Assembly (NCBI RefSeq): GCF_018326425.1
Contig: NZ_AP024601.1
Coordinates: 2,096,001-2,160,000 of the forward strand
Length of the DNA: 64,000 bases
Direction of reading: 5' to 3'
DNA from: Polycladomyces abyssicola
GTDB taxonomy: Bacteria; Bacillota; Bacilli; Thermoactinomycetales; JIR-001
Made by a program: the position numbers and the translations under genes
Notes under the pieces: model-generated
What the model was told of the DNA's origin: nothing
The model's input: the letters and a program-made list of their open reading frames with translations, nothing else
The model's database searches: none
Part shown: piece after piece, positions 60,749-64,000 of the stretch
Numbering within the stretch: position 1 is the stretch's first letter
Layout of the letters: the number at the start of each line of letters is the position of its first letter

Positions 60749-62877
60749 GCCTGTTTCACCCCTTTATTCGGCCATTCGTCCGGATATTCGATGCGTGAAT
60801 GGAAAATACCGTTTAAGGTTTCACACATCGAACGGGCGATCACGTCCAATTCTTTCAATGTCAGATCGCACTCGTTGAATTGACCGTCTTCCAGGCGATC
60901 TTGGATGATCTTACGCACGATCCCTTCTATGCGGGCCGGTGTCGGACGAGCCAACGAACGGACGGCCGCCTCCACGCAATCGGCAATACCGACGATGGCC
61001 GCTTCCTTAAATTGCGCTTTGGGACCCGGATAGCGGTAATCTCCTTCCAACACCTTCCCTCCGTCGCTTTGTTTCATCGCCTTGTGATAAAAGTATTTGA
61101 GCAAGGTCGTGCCGTGGTGTTGAGCCGCGATGTCCCGAATCGGTTTGGGGATGCCGTGTTCCTCCAACATCTCCACACCATCCTTGGGATGGGACAGGAT
61201 GATGGTTTTGCTTAAGTTGGGCGAGATTTTGTCATGCGGATTTTCTCCCATCTGGTTTTCGATGAAAAACTGAGGGCGTTTGGTTTTTCCGATATCGTGA
61301 TAATACGCACCCACACGTGCCAAGAGACCGTTGGCCCCGATGGCTTCCGCAGCCGCTTCGGACAAATTGCCGACAATGATCGAATGATGGTAGGTTCCGG
61401 GTGTTTCGATTAATAGTTTGCGCAACAGCGGATGGTTGGGATTGGACAACTCCAACAGGCGGAGCGGGGAAAGGATTTCAAAGACTGTTTCAAAATAGGG
61501 CAAAAAGCCGATCGTGAGAACAGCGGAGAACAACCCGCTGGCAAAGCCGAACCCGATGGACCAAAACCAGTCTCCCCAACCGCTTTCGATCGGCGCCAGC
61601 AAAAAAACAGCCGTGATCGGCACCAAGCTGGCCAATGACGCGATCAGCCCGGCACGCAAAATGGAAGTGCGGTTGTGAACACCGGACAATCCCCACGCAC
61701 CAGCCATTCCGATCACCAAAGACACCAAGCCGTAACGGAAATCAAACAACAGGTGGCTTTCGGTGTTGAACATCACACTGGCCAAAATGGCGAACAGCAC
61801 CGCACAACTCAGCGCCAAATGGATGTCCAACAGCAGAGTGATCAGCATCGTGCCAAAAGCGACGGGGGCCAAATAGCCCAACGTGCTCCATTCCAAATTT
61901 TGCCCTACCGCCACCACTCTCATCCCCGCAGCCGTCAGCAATACGATGGTGGCCAACATCAAGAGCCGTGCATTGTCCCGATGCACCTCAGGCTCGTAGC
62001 GATGTACGAACCCGTACAGCATGACCAACAGCAACAAGACAAACAAACCCAATCCCAAATGCGGCCATGGGTTTGTATAATCTTGGATCAAGCCGAGTTC
62101 CTTCAGTTTGCGGTGCTGATCGGGAGTGATCACTTCCCCGGCGGAAACGATGATCTGTCCCTTTTTGATCGGCACGGGTTCCACACTGTCCCATGCCGCT
62201 TCCCGAAGCGCCTTGGTTCTGGCTTCATCGTAAAATTCGTTGGGTACAATGCTCGCCCGAACCAATTCCCGTATGACACTGCGGGATTGGGCATTGATCG
62301 ACGATGCCAACAGCTCGCGATCCACCTCGTTCCGCTTTTGCTCCAACTCGGTCTGGCGGACGCCGGATGAGAGGATGTTGCGGGCGATCTCCCGGCTCAC
62401 AAAACGCATTTCCGTCAGTTGGTCGGGAGAGGTTCGGACGAGTTGAGTATAAAAGGCATCCGATAAACGATAGGGGATCAATTCCCGCACGCTTTTGATT
62501 TTCTGCTGCTCCGTCAAAGAAGTGTCGGCGACGATTCGGCGCGCGTCCGTGAAGATGCGATCCAACCGCTCAATCAAAATCCCCGTCAGCTCATCATCCC
62601 GTCGGTACTGCTTTTCAACCGCATCCGCCGCCTGTTTTCGGGCGGCTTCCGTCGCCTCCGAGTCCACTTTGGTGACAGGCGATACGATGGTTTCCGTGCT
62701 GATCGAACCCGGTGACAACTCATATTGCTTGGGCAAGACCGCGTTCATCATCATCAAGTATAGCAACACACCGACCACAAAATAGATCAACAGTCGGACG
62801 CGGACGCTGGTTTGCGTGCCAGCAGGGAGCCGTATACGTCGAAACCTTCTAGACGGAGGTTCATTGGTGGATATCAT
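60745..62877 (-). CDS. pgpH: HD-domain c-di-AMP phosphodiesterase PgpH (YqfF)
   Basis: A 710-residue membrane protein of the 7TM-HD family. N-terminal helix, a large extracellular 7TMR-HDED domain (EKQYRRDDELTGILIERLDRIFTDARRIV...), seven helices (VLLLLVMLYGFV, VLLTAAGMRVVA and others), and a cytosolic HD domain: ETPGTYHHSIIVGNLSEAAAEA, GAYYHDIGKTKRPQFF with metal-binding HD, and AAQHHGTTLLKYFY. It degrades c-di-AMP. ATG at 62877 is preferred over an upstream GTG that overlaps the ribosome binding site. Confidence 0.95.
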   Translation of the reverse strand: MISTNEPPSRRFRRIRLPAGTQTSVRVRLLIYFVVGVLLYLMMMNAVLPKQYELSPGSISTETIVSPVTKVDSEATEAARKQAADAVEKQYRRDDELTGILIERLDRIFTDARRIVADTSLTEQQKIKSVRELIPYRLSDAFYTQLVRTSPDQLTEMRFVSREIARNILSSGVRQTELEQKRNEVDRELLASSINAQSRSVIRELVRASIVPNEFYDEARTKALREAAWDSVEPVPIKKGQIIVSAGEVITPDQHRKLKELGLIQDYTNPWPHLGLGLFVLLLLVMLYGFVHRYEPEVHRDNARLLMLATIVLLTAAGMRVVAVGQNLEWSTLGYLAPVAFGTMLITLLLDIHLALSCAVLFAILASVMFNTESHLLFDFRYGLVSLVIGMAGAWGLSGVHNRTSILRAGLIASLASLVPITAVFLLAPIESGWGDWFWSIGFGFASGLFSAVLTIGFLPYFETVFEILSPLRLLELSNPNHPLLRKLLIETPGTYHHSIIVGNLSEAAAEAIGANGLLARVGAYYHDIGKTKRPQFFIENQMGENPHDKISPNLSKTIILSHPKDGVEMLEEHGIPKPIRDIAAQHHGTTLLKYFYHKAMKQSDGGKVLEGDYRYPGPKAQFKEAAIVGIADCVEAAVRSLARPTPARIEGIVRKIIQDRLEDGQFNECDLTLKELDVIARSMCETLNGIFHSRIEYPDEWPNKGVKQA

Positions 62878-62906
62878 CTTTTGATCCACTCCTTCACGTT
62901 CTCCCG

Positions 62907-63875
62907 CTAGGCATAACGATCATAAGCATCGATGATTTTTTGCACCAACGTGTGACGGACGACATCTTCCTGCCCCAAATAGACAAACCGGATTTCCGGT
63001 ACCGAACGCAACACGCGTTGTGCTTCTTTTAATCCAGATTGTTTGCCCTTGGGCAAATCAATTTGCGTAACGTCACCGGTCACGACCATTTTGGACCCGA
63101 AGCCCAACCGCGTCAAAAACATCTTCATCTGCTCGGGCGTCGTATTTTGGGCTTCATCCAAAATGACGAACGAATCCTCCAGTGTGCGCCCACGCATATA
63201 CGCCAAGGGCGCCACTTCGATTAATCCGCGTTCCATCATTTTGGTCACCTGTTCCGCTCCGAGCATGGTATATAAACTGTCATACAGCGGTCGTAAATAC
63301 GGGTCTACTTTTTCCTGCAGGTCTCCCGGCAAAAACCCGAGGCTTTCGCCCGCCTCCACCGCTGGCCGCGTCAGCACGATCCGCTTGACGCGATGCGACT
63401 TCAGCGCCGTCACCGCCATAACAACTGCCAAGAACGTTTTCCCCGTCCCGGCAGGACCGATACCGAAGACGATATCATGCTTCCGGATGGCGGAGACGTA
63501 ATGACGTTGCCCCAACGTTTTGGCTTGAACGGACTTCCCTTTGTAGGTGACGCCGATCCGCTCGTCATACAGCTCCAGCAGTTCATCGACCATTCCCTGC
63601 CGGGCCAAACGGTGAGCGTACACGACATCCCTCTCGGTGATGGGAGTCCCCCGGCGAATCAACGTCAACAAGACGCGGAACAAATGGCCGAGCACCGCTT
63701 GTTCCTCTTGCGATCCGGTGATGACGACCTCTTCTCCGCGCGCAACGATTTTGGCAGTTGTGTTGGCCTCGATCTGCTTCAGATATGTATCATGAGGCCC
63801 GAACAAACTCAACGCTTCACCTGCATCACGCAAACGAATTTTCATGGGTTGTTGACCTTGTTGCAAATGGCTCAT
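62907..63875 (-). CDS. phoH: PhoH-family ATPase
   Basis: A 322-residue PhoH-like NTPase (YqfE/PhoH of the sigA locus). Walker A GPAGTGKTF at 140-148, Walker B FVILDEAQN, and ARGEEVVITGSQEEQ in a KH-like N-terminal part. It probably acts in RNA metabolism with YbeY. ATG at 63875 overlaps the yqfD stop (ATGA), indicating coupling. Confidence 0.95.
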   Translation of the reverse strand: MSHLQQGQQPMKIRLRDAGEALSLFGPHDTYLKQIEANTTAKIVARGEEVVITGSQEEQAVLGHLFRVLLTLIRRGTPITERDVVYAHRLARQGMVDELLELYDERIGVTYKGKSVQAKTLGQRHYVSAIRKHDIVFGIGPAGTGKTFLAVVMAVTALKSHRVKRIVLTRPAVEAGESLGFLPGDLQEKVDPYLRPLYDSLYTMLGAEQVTKMMERGLIEVAPLAYMRGRTLEDSFVILDEAQNTTPEQMKMFLTRLGFGSKMVVTGDVTQIDLPKGKQSGLKEAQRVLRSVPEIRFVYLGQEDVVRHTLVQKIIDAYDRYA

Positions 63876-64000
63876 TCTCCTTGCAAAATCGGTTGTGGCA
63901 CCGCAATGTTTTCGACTGCATTGAAGTGTATCTTCAAATAAACTTTACCATTGTCCAGTCGCTCGTGCAAAACTTTTTCCTCCAACACCCTGCCTTCTTG
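63872..64000 (-). CDS. yqfD: Sporulation protein YqfD, C-terminal fragment (runs off window)
   Basis: The frame from the right edge ends in KVLHERLDNGKVYLKIHFNAVENIAVPQPILQGE, the YqfD C terminus, which is part of the sporulation membrane protein found before phoH in Bacillales. Only 42 residues are present. The TGA is shared with the phoH ATG. Confidence 0.85.
   Translation of the reverse strand, partial: QEGRVLEEKVLHERLDNGKVYLKIHFNAVENIAVPQPILQGE

Noticed and set aside
1-64000. CRISPR arrays, intact insertion sequences, prophage genes
   Set aside because: No regularly spaced repeats, transposase, integrase or phage structural genes were recognised.

Overview
The window reads as chromosomal DNA of an endospore-forming, low-to-moderate GC member of the Bacillales. 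Several small spore and germination proteins, the protein variants and the locus order fit the Thermoactinomycetaceae best; that family assignment is inference from recognised families, not a database result. Its backbone is the conserved sigA macrolocus on the minus strand. In transcription order it is yqfD (cut by the right edge), phoH, pgpH, ybeY, dgkA, cdd, era, yqzL, recO, a glycine T-box, glyQ, glyS, ccpN, ppsR, ppdK, dnaG, rpoD, then (after an acyl-CoA gene pair and others) trmK and nif3. In this genome ppdK sits directly behind its regulator ppsR with overlapping stop and start codons.

Left part (1-17.5 kb): the end of an nfrA-type oxidoreductase, an EamA transporter with a structured leader, queF, a DUF4309 lipoprotein, a DUF2935 protein, and a compact operon of a ParM-like actin, a ParR-like ribbon-helix-helix protein and a DUF4064 membrane protein. 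A stretch of decayed genes follows (a TPR glycosyltransferase, a membrane-anchored methyltransferase, a GNAT acetyltransferase), interleaved with an O-methyltransferase and tRNA-Gly(CCC). Then comes a peptide/murein-recycling group (OppA-like binding protein, NlpC/P60 peptidase, PBP4-type DD-peptidase without a signal peptide), gpsB, a YhcN/YlaJ lipoprotein and YugP.

Middle part (17.5-44.6 kb): divergent rodA and ftsW-type SEDS genes; a TPP-riboswitch-controlled thiazole operon (tenI-thiO-thiS-thiG); four tandem GerPA/GerPF-type spore germination proteins with a fifth copy at 38.5 kb; a 2Fe-2S ferredoxin; a DedA protein; a PfkB kinase plus class II aldolase pair; an isolated nuoD; several hydrolases; a secreted TIM-barrel protein; a type A-looking RNase P RNA; trmK-nif3; an M1 peptidase; 4-hydroxyphenylpyruvate dioxygenase; and an acyl-CoA synthetase/dehydrogenase pair.

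Right part (44.8-64 kb): rpoD-dnaG, with Spo0A-box-like motifs upstream, and the macrolocus described above. Regulation visible in the sequence includes a TPP riboswitch with intrinsic terminator, a glyQS T-box whose acceptor-pairing bases match the tRNA-Gly 3' end found in the same window, many intrinsic terminators, and clear sigma-A-type promoters for rnpB and the T-box operon. ppsR and ccpN lack ATG/GTG/TTG at the family-conserved N terminus. At least five genes carry frameshifts or stops. A degenerate intergenic repeat with fixed internal spacing recurs in at least two places. No CRISPR array, intact insertion sequence or prophage was seen.
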